64,000 nucleotides of DNA from Typha latifolia (taxonomy: Eukaryota > Streptophyta > Magnoliopsida > Poales > Typhaceae). Positions within the stretch are counted from its first letter, which is position 1. The number at the start of each line of letters is the position of its first letter. The stretch covers positions 6,450,501-6,514,500 of the forward strand of contig CM034104.1 of NCBI GenBank assembly GCA_019914945.1, written 5' to 3'. This document shows positions 1 through 10,600 of this stretch, piece by piece. The notes beneath the pieces are model-generated. The model had not been told where the DNA came from, searched no databases, and worked only from the letters and a program-made list of their open reading frames with translations. Both the position numbers and the translations under genes were made by a program.

Positions 1-181
1 GTGGTACAGCAAGGTTGAAGTGGAGTCCGACTCACTCGAGTTAGTCAGAATTTTGAAAGCAGAGGTCAGTTGATTATTAAGGGCTTAGTTACTAGTGCAA
101 GGGGTTACTCGGTTCTTTTATAAACCATGGTATTTTGCATGTGCGGAGAGAAGGGAGCCGCCCGATTGGGCAGCTAAACGA
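1..181. other. Left flank, no gene recognised
   Basis: No coding frame or repeat that I recognise. It is the genomic flank into which the hAT element beginning at 190 inserted; the last 8 bases before the element (182-189) are the target duplication. Confidence 0.5.
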
Positions 182-204
182 GGTAGAAATAGACCTGATC
201 ATTG

Positions 205-435
205 GGCCCAGCCCGCCCGTGCCCGGCCCGACTTGGCCCGGTTTGGACCGGGCTAAGCCCGGCCTGGCCCGGGCCCGAACTACCTACGGGCAGTACGGGC
301 CAATCCTTTGCCCGTCCGACCCGGCCCGAAAGCCCGTCCGTTCGGCCCGGCCCGAAAGCCCGTCCGTTCGGCCCGGCCCGAAAGCCCGTCCGTTCGACCC
401 GCCCGTTCGGCCCGCCCGCCCATTAGGCCTGTCCA
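205..435. repeat. Left subterminal GCCCG-rich array with 26-bp tandem repeats
   Basis: The zone is dominated by GGCCCG/CGGGCC words in both orientations. Within it a 26-bp unit starting CCCGGCCCGAAAGCCC is repeated head to tail at 320, 346 and 372, then decays. The matching zone at the other end of the element (3937-4125) has the same words. In Ac and related hAT elements such subterminal repeats are transposase-binding sites; that role here is inferred. Proline/arginine-rich open frames across this stretch come from the repeat composition and are not genes. Confidence 0.75.
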
Positions 436-890
436 TTCGGCCCTCTGCTACAGTAAAAAAAAACGGGAAATTTTATACACTGTACTGTTTTATAATTTTT
501 TTAGCCCATCTCTCCCATCAGCCCAAAGTACAAGTATTCTTTAAATTTTTTAGCCCATCTCCCATCACATATCAGCCCAAGTACTATTTAATTTTTTTAA
601 TATATTTTTTTAAACACAGAAGAATAAAAATATATTTAAAAAATATATGTAACGGTAAAAAAATATTCTAAAAATAGCTAAAAAATTCATAAAATTAGAA
701 AAATAGGACCTCTACTTTTTTTTTACTATTTTACCCTTTTAACATAAATAAACAACTAGTTTATAGGGGTATTTTGGTAATTTTAACGTTTTTCATGCTT
801 ATAAATAGATGATAAATTTTCTAAATTCATCACACATTTTCAAATTCGCTAATCTCTCAAGTTCTTTCCAAATTAAAGGTTTCGACAAAT

Positions 891-2898
891 ATGGATTCCT
901 TTGATGATCATACAGAATCTCAATTGGAGGGCGGAGATTCAATTAATCCTACACCCGCATCTCAAACTCAACCTGATCTGGAAACTCTGGCTTCGGCTTC
1001 ATCAACAAGCAGTTCTAAGATATTAAAGTCCGAAGTTTGGAAGTATTTCAAAAGGATTGAAACGAAAGATGGCCAAGGTAATGTTATAGATTATAGAGCT
1101 AAATGTCTTCAATGTAATCATGATTTTTCTGCATTAACTAAGAATGGCACTACTCACCTAATGAGGCATATTAAAGATAAGCATAAAAAAGGTCAACTTG
1201 ATATTAGTCAAATGTTGCTTAATCAAGGTGCTTCCAGAAATATTTCTAATTTTCAATGGAATTATGAAAATGCTCGTAAAGAAATAGTTAAATATATTAT
1301 TCGTAGAAATAAACCTTTTGTTATTGGTGATGATCCGGAACTTGAAGGTTGTTTACAAAGAGGTTTTAATCTGGCTTTTAAAAGAATTTCTCATCATACA
1401 ATTAGAAGAGATATTTTAAAATATTTTGCTGAAGAAAAAGAAAAATTAATTTTAGATTTTGAAAAATTAAAATCTAGAATTTTTTTACTAGTGATATTTG
1501 GACTTCATGCCAACGTTGGTCTTTTATGTGTATAACCGCACATTTTATTGATGATAATTGGAAAATGCAAAAACGAATAATTTTTTTTCGAAAGCTTGAT
1601 GAGAGTCATACTGGTGAATATCTTTCTCGTACTTTTATTCAAGAGTTAACAAGTTATAATATCCAAAATAAGATTTTTTTTCTCTCACTCTTGATAATGC
1701 ATCTAATAATAATTCCACAATTTCTAATCTTCGATGTTTTCTTCCTTTACTTTGTAACGGTGAATTATTACATAATAGATGCATGTGTCATATTATAAAT
1801 TTAATTGTACAAAGTGGTTTAAAAGAAATTGCTGAGCTAATTCATAAAATTAGAGAAATTATACATCATATTATTTTTAATAATAAAAGAGCTAGAACAT
1901 TTGCAAATATGTGTAAAAGATGTGGATTAAAAGCTAAAAAACTTCAATTGGATGTACAACATAGATGGAACTCTACTAATGAAATGTTAGAATTAGTACT
2001 TGAATATCAAAAACCTATAATTTCTTATGTTTCTTTAGATATTAATAACGAACTAGAATGTCCTACTGATTTAGAACGGGAAAATGCAGGAAAAATAAAA
2101 GATTTTTTAAAAACATTTTTTGATGCTACTAATATGTTATCAAGCTCTTATTCTCCTACAATTATAATTGCTGGCATGCAACTTGTTAATATTGTTCAAC
2201 TTTTTATTACTTTTAAAAATGATCAGACTTTACATAATATCTTACAAAAAATGGAAACTAAATATGCTAAATATTTTGAACCTTTTCCTTTACTTATTGG
2301 TTTTGGCATTTTATTAGAACCTCAACTTAAAGAGACCGGCATTTTCGATATTTTTAATGGTTTATATGAAGATAAACAAGATGACTATGTTTCTCGTGCG
2401 GTAACTATTGAAAGTTATTTTGAAAGGCTTTTTAATGATTATTCTATTATATATGGTTCTTCTTCCTCTACGTCTTCATCTTCTATTATTCCTCCTGAAA
2501 GTGGTAGTACTAAGAAGTCATTGTTTGCCCGACTTAAAATGAGGAGAACTTCATCAATGTCGGGGGGAATCACTGAGCTTCAAGCATATTACAATCATTT
2601 TGTAAGTGATGATGAAATAGATACTTTAGTATGGTGGAAGGCAAATGAAATGAGATTTCCAATTGTTGCTGCCATGGCCCGTGATATATTGACCATTCCT
2701 ATGTCTACTGTACTTTTAGAATCTGCTTTCAGTACAAGTGGACGATTAATTGATCAACGTCGATCATGTTTGGGAAAAGAAACAATTGAAGCGCTGATGT
2801 GCCTACAAGATTGGTATGCTGCTGAATCTAGATCGCAAATGGACGACTATTTTGCAATAGAAAATATAGAATTTGAGTTTTTAAATCTCAATGACTAA
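891..2898 (+). pseudogene. hAT transposase (BED finger, Ac-like), frameshifted
   Basis: Three consecutive plus-strand frames together cover a hAT transposase. The first (891-1535) starts with an acidic leader, then a BED-type zinc finger at residues about 47-100 (C72, C75 and the H93/H98 pair), followed by the start of the RNase H-like core. The second continues at about 1490-1680 with the DIW..RW and FIDDNW region. The third (to 2898) carries the CHIINLIVQ segment, the middle domain, and the C-terminal hAT dimerisation domain (WW, FPIVAAMARDIL, ESAFSTSGR, at about 2576-2820). The frame is lost at two T runs, 1480-1486 and 1674-1681; continuity of family motifs across both shows single-base slips rather than missing sequence. 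No in-frame stop was seen elsewhere. The family is normally one uninterrupted protein of about 650-700 residues, so the copy is probably inactive unless the runs are assembly errors. Confidence 0.85.
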
Positions 2899-3584
2899 TG
2901 TAATTTTATTTTACTATGGATTATGCAAATGATAGATAGGTGGGTAGGTGTCAACCTAGTTGGGATGTGATGCAAAAAAAATCCTCCTAATTTTGGTGTA
3001 ACTATTTGTTTAATTATAAAAATATTTTTATTTACTCATTTGTTTAACTATTTATTTTTTATATCTGCTCATTTATTTTCATTTATTTTAATTTTAATTT
3101 TTTACCTATTTTTCGCGTTCGAACGCGGTGTGATTTTGTAAACGCAGGTGAATAATAATATAGAGTATTTTATATAAAACTCTAAAAAATCCCGCCAACT
3201 GACAGCCCGAGTAAAAAAAAAATTGGCCAAATGGGTAATGCTCAACTAGCAAGCAGCTGGCCACCACCCACAATGACACAACTATCAACTATGACATACA
3301 GACATAATGACAAATTGACAATTGACAAGACTCCACAAAACTCTCACTCTCTCACTCTCTCACTCTCTCACTCTCTCTGTCTCTCTCCAACTAGCAGCAT
3401 ATCATTCTTCTTTCGTCTTTTATGCTTATGCCTCGGGTATTAGCCACAGCTCGTATTCATTCAGTAATTCTACCATACGATCAAGGGCGGTCCATTGAAG
3501 AAATTCTTCGTTTGCCATTTTGGCATTTTGCCCATTTGCCCAAGGCCAAGGTCCAACCATCCAAGCTACGGAGGGGGCGAGTCC
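2899..3584. other. Transposon 3' spacer with octamer CT repeat
   Basis: AT-rich sequence follows the transposase stop. A short palindromic word, cgcgttcgaacgcg, lies at about 3114-3127; related words recur in TRA1 intron 4. From about 3341 to 3388 an imperfect octamer (actctctc) is repeated five to six times. No gene was recognised. Confidence 0.5.
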
Positions 3585-3843
3585 GGCGAGATCTCGCGGC
3601 CGAAAGCGGTAGCTTACCTACCTCAATACCTTGGACCCTTGTGTTTGTCCACTCGGATCCATTCTCGTCGTCAGCGAACCGCCGTTGCTCAGCGTGCTCA
3701 GCCGCAGTGAAGAACTCCTCTATCTCAGCCTCAAGCGGCGCCATCCCGGCGTCGATTTCAGATCGGCCTATTTGTCCCTTAGAGCACTCGTCGGCATCTG
3801 GAGCTCTGCCGCTGACCCCGCCTTTCGGCCGCGAGATCTCGCC
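3585..3843 (-). pseudogene. Captured KRP-like (CDK inhibitor) gene fragment
   Basis: On the minus strand an open frame read from 3744 downward contains EAEIEEFFTAAEHAEQRRF (within 3676-3732). This closely resembles the cyclin/CDK-binding core of plant Kip-related proteins (KRP/ICK), whose C-terminal domain has an EIEEFFAAAE..EQ.RF core. The following KYNFD..-type tail expected in KRPs is absent; the frame runs into unrelated sequence. Upstream the frame stays open to about 3840, with composition suggestive of a KRP linker but no motif I can name. The segment lies between two perfect 22-bp inverted repeats (3585-3606 and 3822-3843). It lies antisense to the transposase and within the hAT ends, so it looks like host gene sequence picked up by the transposon. 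The assignment rests on one short motif. Confidence 0.45.
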
Positions 3844-3936
3844 CCTTCCGCTGCGGCGCCGCCGCCAAAGCTAGTGTCCTGACTCTTGTGATCCTATCCA
3901 ATATCTCACGGGTCAGGTTCGCTAAAAAATAAGACA

Positions 3937-4129
3937 GAGCCCGGCCCGGCCCGGGCCAACCCGATATCTCACGGGCCGACGGGCGGTAACGGGCTAGACT
4001 ATTCTAGCCCGGCCCGAACCCGGCCCGGCCCGAGTGATTGATGGGTCGGGCCGTGGATAAATGTTTAAGCCGGGTTAGCCCGGTTAGTTCGGCCCGAACC
4101 CGACCCGGCCCGCCCGATGATCACGTCTA
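3937..4129. repeat. Right subterminal GGCCCG-rich array and terminal inverted repeat
   Basis: Dense GGCCCG/CGGGCC words mirror the left subterminal zone, ending in the inverted copy of the left terminus (gcccgatgatcacgtcta at 4112-4129). It abuts the target duplication at 4130-4137. Confidence 0.8.
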
Positions 4130-4137
4130 GGTAGAAA

Positions 4138-4609
4138 TGTATCGCAGCCTGTGTTTGTGGAGTCGTCTGACTCTATCCCCCCAGGTCTAAGTAACCTAAT
4201 ATGTACGGATGCCTTGACCCTTTCCAGGGGTAGGCCTCGCTTAATCAAGCTTAATCTTAAAAAACAAAAATCACGACTAACAGAAAATAAGGCCAATCAC
4301 ATCAAAAGAGCCCCCTTTTGGTGTAAAATGATAACCAGTAAATGTTATATTATTATATAATTACCTTGGATTTCCATTTCTCTCTATAATTCTCCTTCCC
4401 GTCGACTCTCCTCGCCTCGAACCAAATGCTCTCTCGCTCCTTCGGGACGCGAATGAGTAGGGAGAAACCGTCCCTCGAAGCAGAGAGACAGAAAGAAGAG
4501 AGAAAGTAGTCGTAGTAGTGGCAACCACCTCCTAAACTCTCGTCCCCTCCTCCTTCCTCCCTCCCTCTTCCCCTTAAACCCTAACTCTACTAGGGTTTCC
4601 TCCGCAAAC
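4138..4609 (+). promoter_or_regulatory. TRA1 promoter and 5' leader with telo box
   Basis: This is the whole interval between the hAT element and the TRA1 start codon. A CCAAT word lies at 4293-4297 and an AT-rich TATA-like stretch at 4344-4361. Long pyrimidine-rich patches follow (4377-4440 and 4535-4575). A telo box, AAACCCTAA, lies at 4576-4584 with the reverse word TAGGGTTT at 4591-4598, just before the ATG. Telo boxes and pyrimidine patches are typical of plant housekeeping and translation-related promoters. The start codon context (aaacATGGc) is strong. Whether cis elements further upstream were displaced by the transposon is unknown. Confidence 0.6.
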
Positions 4610-7600
4610 ATGGCTCCCATCCTCAACTACGAGCAGCACGCACAACGCCTCGTCGAGCCTGACCTCCGTATTCTCTCTCTCCCTCTCCCTCTCTCCTCTT
4701 TCTCTCCTCTTTCGATCGCGCTCTCGGTCTCTGTTGAGATTTTTTTTTTTTTTTGCTTCTCTCGCAGCGGTGCAGGTGCGGCTGCAGATGGCGATGGAGG
4801 TCCGGGACAGCCTCGAGATCGCGCACACCTCGGAGTACCTAAACTTCTTAAAATGCTACTTCCGAGCCTTTTCGGCGATCCTAGGGCAGCTCACGACGCC
4901 GCAAACAACGGAGACGGCGGAGCACAAGGTCCGCAACGTTGTCGTGGAGATTTTGAACCGACTTCCTCACAGTGAAGTGCTCCGCCCCTTTGTTCAAGAC
5001 CTCCTCAAGCTCTCCCTTCATGTCCTCACCCATGACAACGAGGACAACGCCCTCATCTCCATCCGGATCATTTTTGATCTACTTCGCAATTTCCGCCCCA
5101 CCGTCGAGTCCGAGGTCCAGCCCTTTCTTGATTTCGTCTGCAACATCTACCGCAATTTCCCCGCCACCGTCCAGCACTTCTTCTCTGCCCCTCCTCCCGC
5201 GACCACCGCACCGACTAACAACCCCAATTCTAATTCTATTTTGGGAGACGACGGAGGAGTTGGCGGGGGCGGAGGCCCGGGGGTGAGTTATGTTGGGCCT
5301 GGGCCGCTTAACCCGAGCACACGGTCGTTCAAGATAGTCGCCGAGAGCCCGCTCGTCGTAATGTTCCTCTTTCAGCTCTACACTAAGCTTGTGCAGACTA
5401 ACATACCTTATTTGCTGCCGCTCATGGTCACGGCAATTTCCATTCCTGGGCCCGAGAAGGTCCCACCTCATCTTAAGCCTCAGTTTGTTGAGTTAAGGGG
5501 TGCGCAGGTTAAGGTAAAGTGGATAGGTTTATGTTTCAGAGTTGGTTTGCATGGTGAGTTTAAAAGGATCTAATTCTGTTTCTCTTTTGTTGTAGACGTT
5601 GTCGTTCTTGACCTACTTGCTGAAGAGCTATGCTGATTATATTAGGCCTCATGAGGAGAGCATATGCAAGAGTATTGTAAACTTGTTGGTTACATGTCCT
5701 GACTCTGTTTCCATTAGAAAGGTGAGAACTTCGTATGTCGTTGGGGATTATATTTATATTTTTGCTGATTTGTTCTTTTCTTGTTTGTATGTGGCCGTCC
5801 AGGAGCTGCTTATAGCCTTGAAGCATGTTCTCAATTCAGACTTCCGGCGTGGGCTATTCCCTTTGATTGACACTCTCCTAGAAGAGAGGTACATATAGGT
5901 TGCAGTTATACTTGAATTGACAAGACTTTCTTTATTCTGATTTAATTTGATATTGGAGCGTTCCTTTTAGTTTGGTATTAAGCAAATTATGGACCTGTCT
6001 TGACTCAGGTTTCTATTAATGTTGTCCTCAGGCTCATCACTTACAACAGATTCCTGGATAAGATACATATATCCAGTTTCTCCCTTTTTTGTGCTGCTAT
6101 GTTTTTCTCTTTGCCTTCTCTACAATGGTTAAAATCATAAGATGCCATTTTTGATTTTCAGTACTTATTAGGATTGAAATTGTTTGTCCTAAGTCTGCTG
6201 GATTACTGATTTAATAGTTCACTGAATAACTATTAAAATGTTTGAATGATAATAGTAAATTTAAATCTTTTACCACATATGATTACAACTGATAGAGATA
6301 TCTGGAATTAATATATGGCTAAACTCATATATGGATAAAATCGAGAGCTCTTCGTGGAAGGGTTGAACAAATTTTATTGTTTGATTTTTGCCGCTAGGTG
6401 CTTGGCAAAGTAAAGTCAGAAGAAAGTAGTGGCTCTGCCATGAGGCATCAAGTCACATAGTGGGTAGCATGGAGTGAAGCATAGGCCGATATGGCTGATC
6501 TTCGATCTGAATTGTCCGAAATGGAACACTGATACAATCGATATGGATCATTTATTTAAGCATGATACAATTCGGACTTTAGGGGTGTCTTTTATTCTTG
6601 TTTTAGTGTTTATTTTATCTGTATGTCGCGTTCGAACACGAATGGAGTGCGTTTGAACGCGCTTGTGAACGCCTGCATCAGATTCGCAAATATAGAGAAC
6701 GCAAAATATGCGTTCAAACGCGATCGACGAAAATCTACTGTTTTAGGGTTAATAATTGCCAATTTTGAATTGTTTGGTTAGCCTCTAAAGGTGTGGATGG
6801 CAATCATAGAATCTTTATTGATAAATTGAGTTTTTACCCTGCCTCCTTTGTCTTCTTCTCTCCCATTTTATCGTTCCCTGGCGACGACGCCGCTTCTAAC
6901 TTCCCTCGACCGGCCAATTACCCTAGTCCCTGAGGGACGGCCTTCTCCTTCCCCTTCTTCTAATTTATCTATCATTTACCTTAATCCTTCCATCACCCAT
7001 AACCTTTCCACCACCACTTACTCACCAGCTCCACCCCATTAATGCCGGTCCACCACCATCCACCATCATCTAGGATCTCGTGCCTTCATTCACGGATTCT
7101 AAGACATACTACCCGACGTTCGTCCACTAATCGGACGATACCTTGAGATCTCGACATCCGATTCGCCTGAAATTTGATTTGTTGGAAATCTCTTTTCTGC
7201 GGCTACAACATATTAAAATCTTATGTCGATCTGACGGCGACATCTTTCACGATTTATTTCCAAAGTTTCATGTCAGATCCTGTCCAGATCTGAAAATCGG
7301 GATAGATCGAGCCTTGGCCAAAAATGGGAGACCGTATCAAAGCACTCTATCTCATCTCAAAACTGATACTTAGAACCTTGGCGGATAGATTTAAGTTCCT
7401 TGCATTCATTTTAGAAAGGAGTAACTCTGAAGAACCCATATATAAGAATCCTCATGGAAGAATGAGGTTTATTTTGTTTTGCCATTGCTTGACTATGGAC
7501 AACTTTGGAAGAAACATTAGCTGGCAACTTGACATTGTATTATAATCTGCCAATCTGATGCTTGTGTGGTTGGTTGCTAGCATCTTCTTGCAGATTCTTT

Positions 7601-10600
7601 TAACTTCAATGTATCTCCTTTTTTTAATGTTTGTGGGTTGGAAACCTTCATTGTCTTGTCATACCTGCTTATTAACTATATTGGTTGCTCTTTTGTTTGT
7701 TAGGGTTTTGATTGGCACTGGTCGAGTTTGTATTGAGACATTAAGACCGCTGGCCTATAGTCTTCTTGCAGAGATAGTGCATTATGTTCGAGGAGACCTT
7801 TCCCTTCCTCAGGTTTTTTTTTCCGTATTCTATTTCACTTTTTTCTTTCATGCTTATCTTGCTTTTATGTTTTGAGTGACATGACTATGTACTCTTTCCT
7901 ATGATGAGCTCTCTTAGAAATTTAGAATGGTGTAAAGTTTTTTCATCCACTAACTACAAATAACTATGTTTATTGTTGCTTTAGGCACAACATTATATAT
8001 ATGTATATTCTGGTACTTTTGTTCCTCCCTTTGCTTCTATGCGACTTCAAAGTTGGAGAAGAAGGAAAAGGTTCCTTCAGCCTCTATTTATCTGGCATAC
8101 ATTATAGGCAATTGCTTTGGCCTTGATGGATGGTTCCTACATGTTTAAAGGACTACTTTTATGTTCATCAAATCTAAGTTTCTGAGCTAGAGCCATCATA
8201 TGTGTTGTCTTAAGTTTTTCCAATAATAGGGTCCTGCACTGCAATCATGTATTATGATTTTTTGGGGGTAATTTACATATCACTTAGGCTCAAAATCAAA
8301 TGACCCTCTTGAATGTTCATTTGTGCCACTTTGCCCCATTTTGGCCTAAGTAGGGGTGAAAACGGGTTGGATATTAAATGAATACGGATATAATTTATAC
8401 ATGGGTTTGATTTAAATGGATATTGATACAGATCAGATCTTAATTGAATTTAGATATGAACCAAATTTTAAATGGATTGAACAAAAGACACATGATATAC
8501 TCCAAAAATAATGGCCTTAAGCATTTTTTCTCTCATAATATCATTGTGACGATGATCAATCACAAGAAATTACTAATTAATTGAAGACCACCAACAATAT
8601 GCTTGTCACCAAAAGACATTAACAATACAATTCATATTTATCATATGCAATTATGCGTATGCAACTACATGCATTTAGGCTCATAGCCACTCTACAAGTT
8701 CTTATGCATATGTAGTCTAAATGCATCTAATGACCATATAATGCATAGGATAATTTGCCTAAGCTGATGCCTATGTAATCACATTTTAAAACTTTGAAAA
8801 GCAGTAAACTCAAGAGGGCAATATGCGAAACAACAGTGTTTTCAAAGGCGGCCATGGTGGCCGCCTTGACGGGGCGGAGCACGGCCGCCCCGCATAGTGG
8901 CAATGCGGCAGTGTAATGGTGTTTGGGCTGACTTGGCGTCCTTTGCAGGCCGAGCAGCTCATTTTGGCGAAATAAATAGGTTTAATCGGGCTAGCGAGTC
9001 GGGTGCTGGTAACAAGTTTGATAACTTACCTTTAAAAAAAATCCCAATTCTCCATCTATTCCTCTTCTCACGATTTGAGCCCTAACCCAACCTCCTCTCT
9101 CGATTGGCGGCAAGCGGCATGCGGCAAACTCCTCTCTTGATCGACGACAAGCAGCGACGAAGTAGTAATAGCATGAAGAAGGTGGCCACGATTTCTCTCT
9201 CACAATCTCACTTGCTCTCTTTTCACATCCCAACGCTCTTCTCTCTCTCTCTCTCTCTCTTTATACTCCCACCAGTGAGGTTGAGGAAAGTGAAGCGAAA
9301 AATGGAAAATGAAGAAGGGAAGGATACGAAAACCCTCACAGTAGTTTTTCATCAGGAGGAACCGATGAAGAGTTGGAAAATGGACATGTAAGTTAAAAAA
9401 ATAGAGATGAGAGAGAGGGTGTCGACTGTCAGTGGGCTTGAGTCGGTATGTCTCACTAGTGGAGGTATTATTTATTATTTTCTATATACTACATTATTAT
9501 ATATTAAAAATTTATATATTTTATTGGTAATTTTTATCAATGTTTTAAAAAGCGGTCGTGAGTGGCAGGCGGTCACCCCACCGCCTAGCGCATAGGCGGA
9601 AGTCGGGTGACAAGGCGGGTGACAAGGCGGTCTAGCATTTTTAATATAAATAAATAAAGAAGTATAGTATATACAGAAATTTTAATAGTGCACTAAACTA
9701 AAATACTAAATAACATAATCATATTGGCTAATTGCTTATTAGTGATAACTGAATAACTGAGATATCTATTTACTAACTCTAGTTTATTCACATGAATCAC
9801 ATTTCAAAATCCTCTAATCAGAAATTATATACTTAAATAGCAGGCAATTATTAATTCTCCCAATTAATAATGCATGATAGTGAAATTTTTTTTTCTCTGT
9901 AATCTTAATTCAATAATTCATAAAGCAATTAGCAATTAACTCCTCTAAATTAGTTTTATTAAATCCGGTTCGCTATAAAACCCGACCCGCTCACTAATAA
10001 CTGCATCTCGACTTGGCGGGCCGAAGCGCTAGCCCGCCAAGTCGGGCCAGGCAGCCCACCTAGCACTATTTAGCGCCTAGGCAGCCCGCCAAGGTGCTTA
10101 GCCACCTTTTGCCGACGCCTTTCAACATGGCGGGGCGGCCAGTGCATCGCCCCGCCATGGCGGCCGCCTTTTCCGCTTTTCAAAACAGTGATTTTTATAT
10201 ACTATATTAGTATAATATTGGTGTAATGCACTGTTAATATATATATATATATATTTATGATATTAATAATTAGTATATATTCTATATTATATATGATTAA
10301 TTTATATTTTTTTAATTTAAAAATATTAGACCGTCTTGTCGCCCGTCTTCCACCTTGGCACTAGGCGGTGGGGACCCACGGCCGCTTTTGAAAACATTGC
10401 AAAACAAGGTGTGTAGAATTTGTTCACCTACGAATTATTTTCTCGGATTTCTAATTTTGTGGCTATAGTGAGACTTCTACTAGTAATGGCTGCTATTCTT
10501 GCTGGTGGTACACTGCACGCTACAAACACCCCACTGCACACTAAAATTTCCATGTCTCTATCATAATCAGTGGCTGAAAAAAATCAATTCTACTTTTATT

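Larger units (their letters stand above)
190..4129 (+). mobile_element. Complete hAT (Ac-like) DNA transposon
   Basis: Both ends are visible. The left end begins TAGACCTGATCATTGGGC at 190. The reverse complement of the right end begins TAGACGTGATCATCGGGC at 4129. Perfect 8-bp direct repeats, ggtagaaa, lie outside at 182-189 and 4130-4137, the duplication length expected of the hAT superfamily. Inside are a plus-strand transposase gene (891-2898, broken), a CT-rich stretch, and an antisense fragment resembling a plant CDK inhibitor (3585-3843). Both subterminal zones are packed with GCCCG/GGCCCG words, as in Ac/Ds-type elements whose transposase binds subterminal repeats. The perfect duplication suggests a fairly young insertion, while the frameshifts suggest the copy cannot make its own full transposase. 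The right end lies 480 bp before the TRA1 start codon. Confidence 0.9.

Noticed and set aside
320..397. Possible CRISPR array from regularly spaced 26-bp repeats
   Set aside because: Repeats abut with no spacers, there are only three units, and the host is a plant.
135..671. 178-codon Pro/Arg-rich open frame on the plus strand
   Set aside because: Generated by the GCCCG subterminal arrays of the hAT element; two other frames are open over the same bases for the same reason.
3422..3874. 150-codon plus-strand frame in the hAT element
   Set aside because: Antisense of the KRP-like segment; no domain, and the opposite strand carries the recognisable motif.
4610..4975. Read-through of TRA1 exon 1 across intron 1 as a 121-residue protein
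   Set aside because: Splicing 4667 to 4768 restores the conserved TRA1 N-terminus; the read-through product is low complexity and leaves the family frame.
5079..5471. 130-codon minus-strand frame over TRA1 exon 2
   Set aside because: Antisense shadow of coding sequence that matches TRA1 on the plus strand.
8834..10190. Pairing the 8834 end with the 10190 end, and 9538 with 10399, as two overlapping elements
   Set aside because: Two elements cannot overlap physically, and the flanks do not match in that pairing; the nested, inverted arrangement gives matching 8-bp duplications for both.
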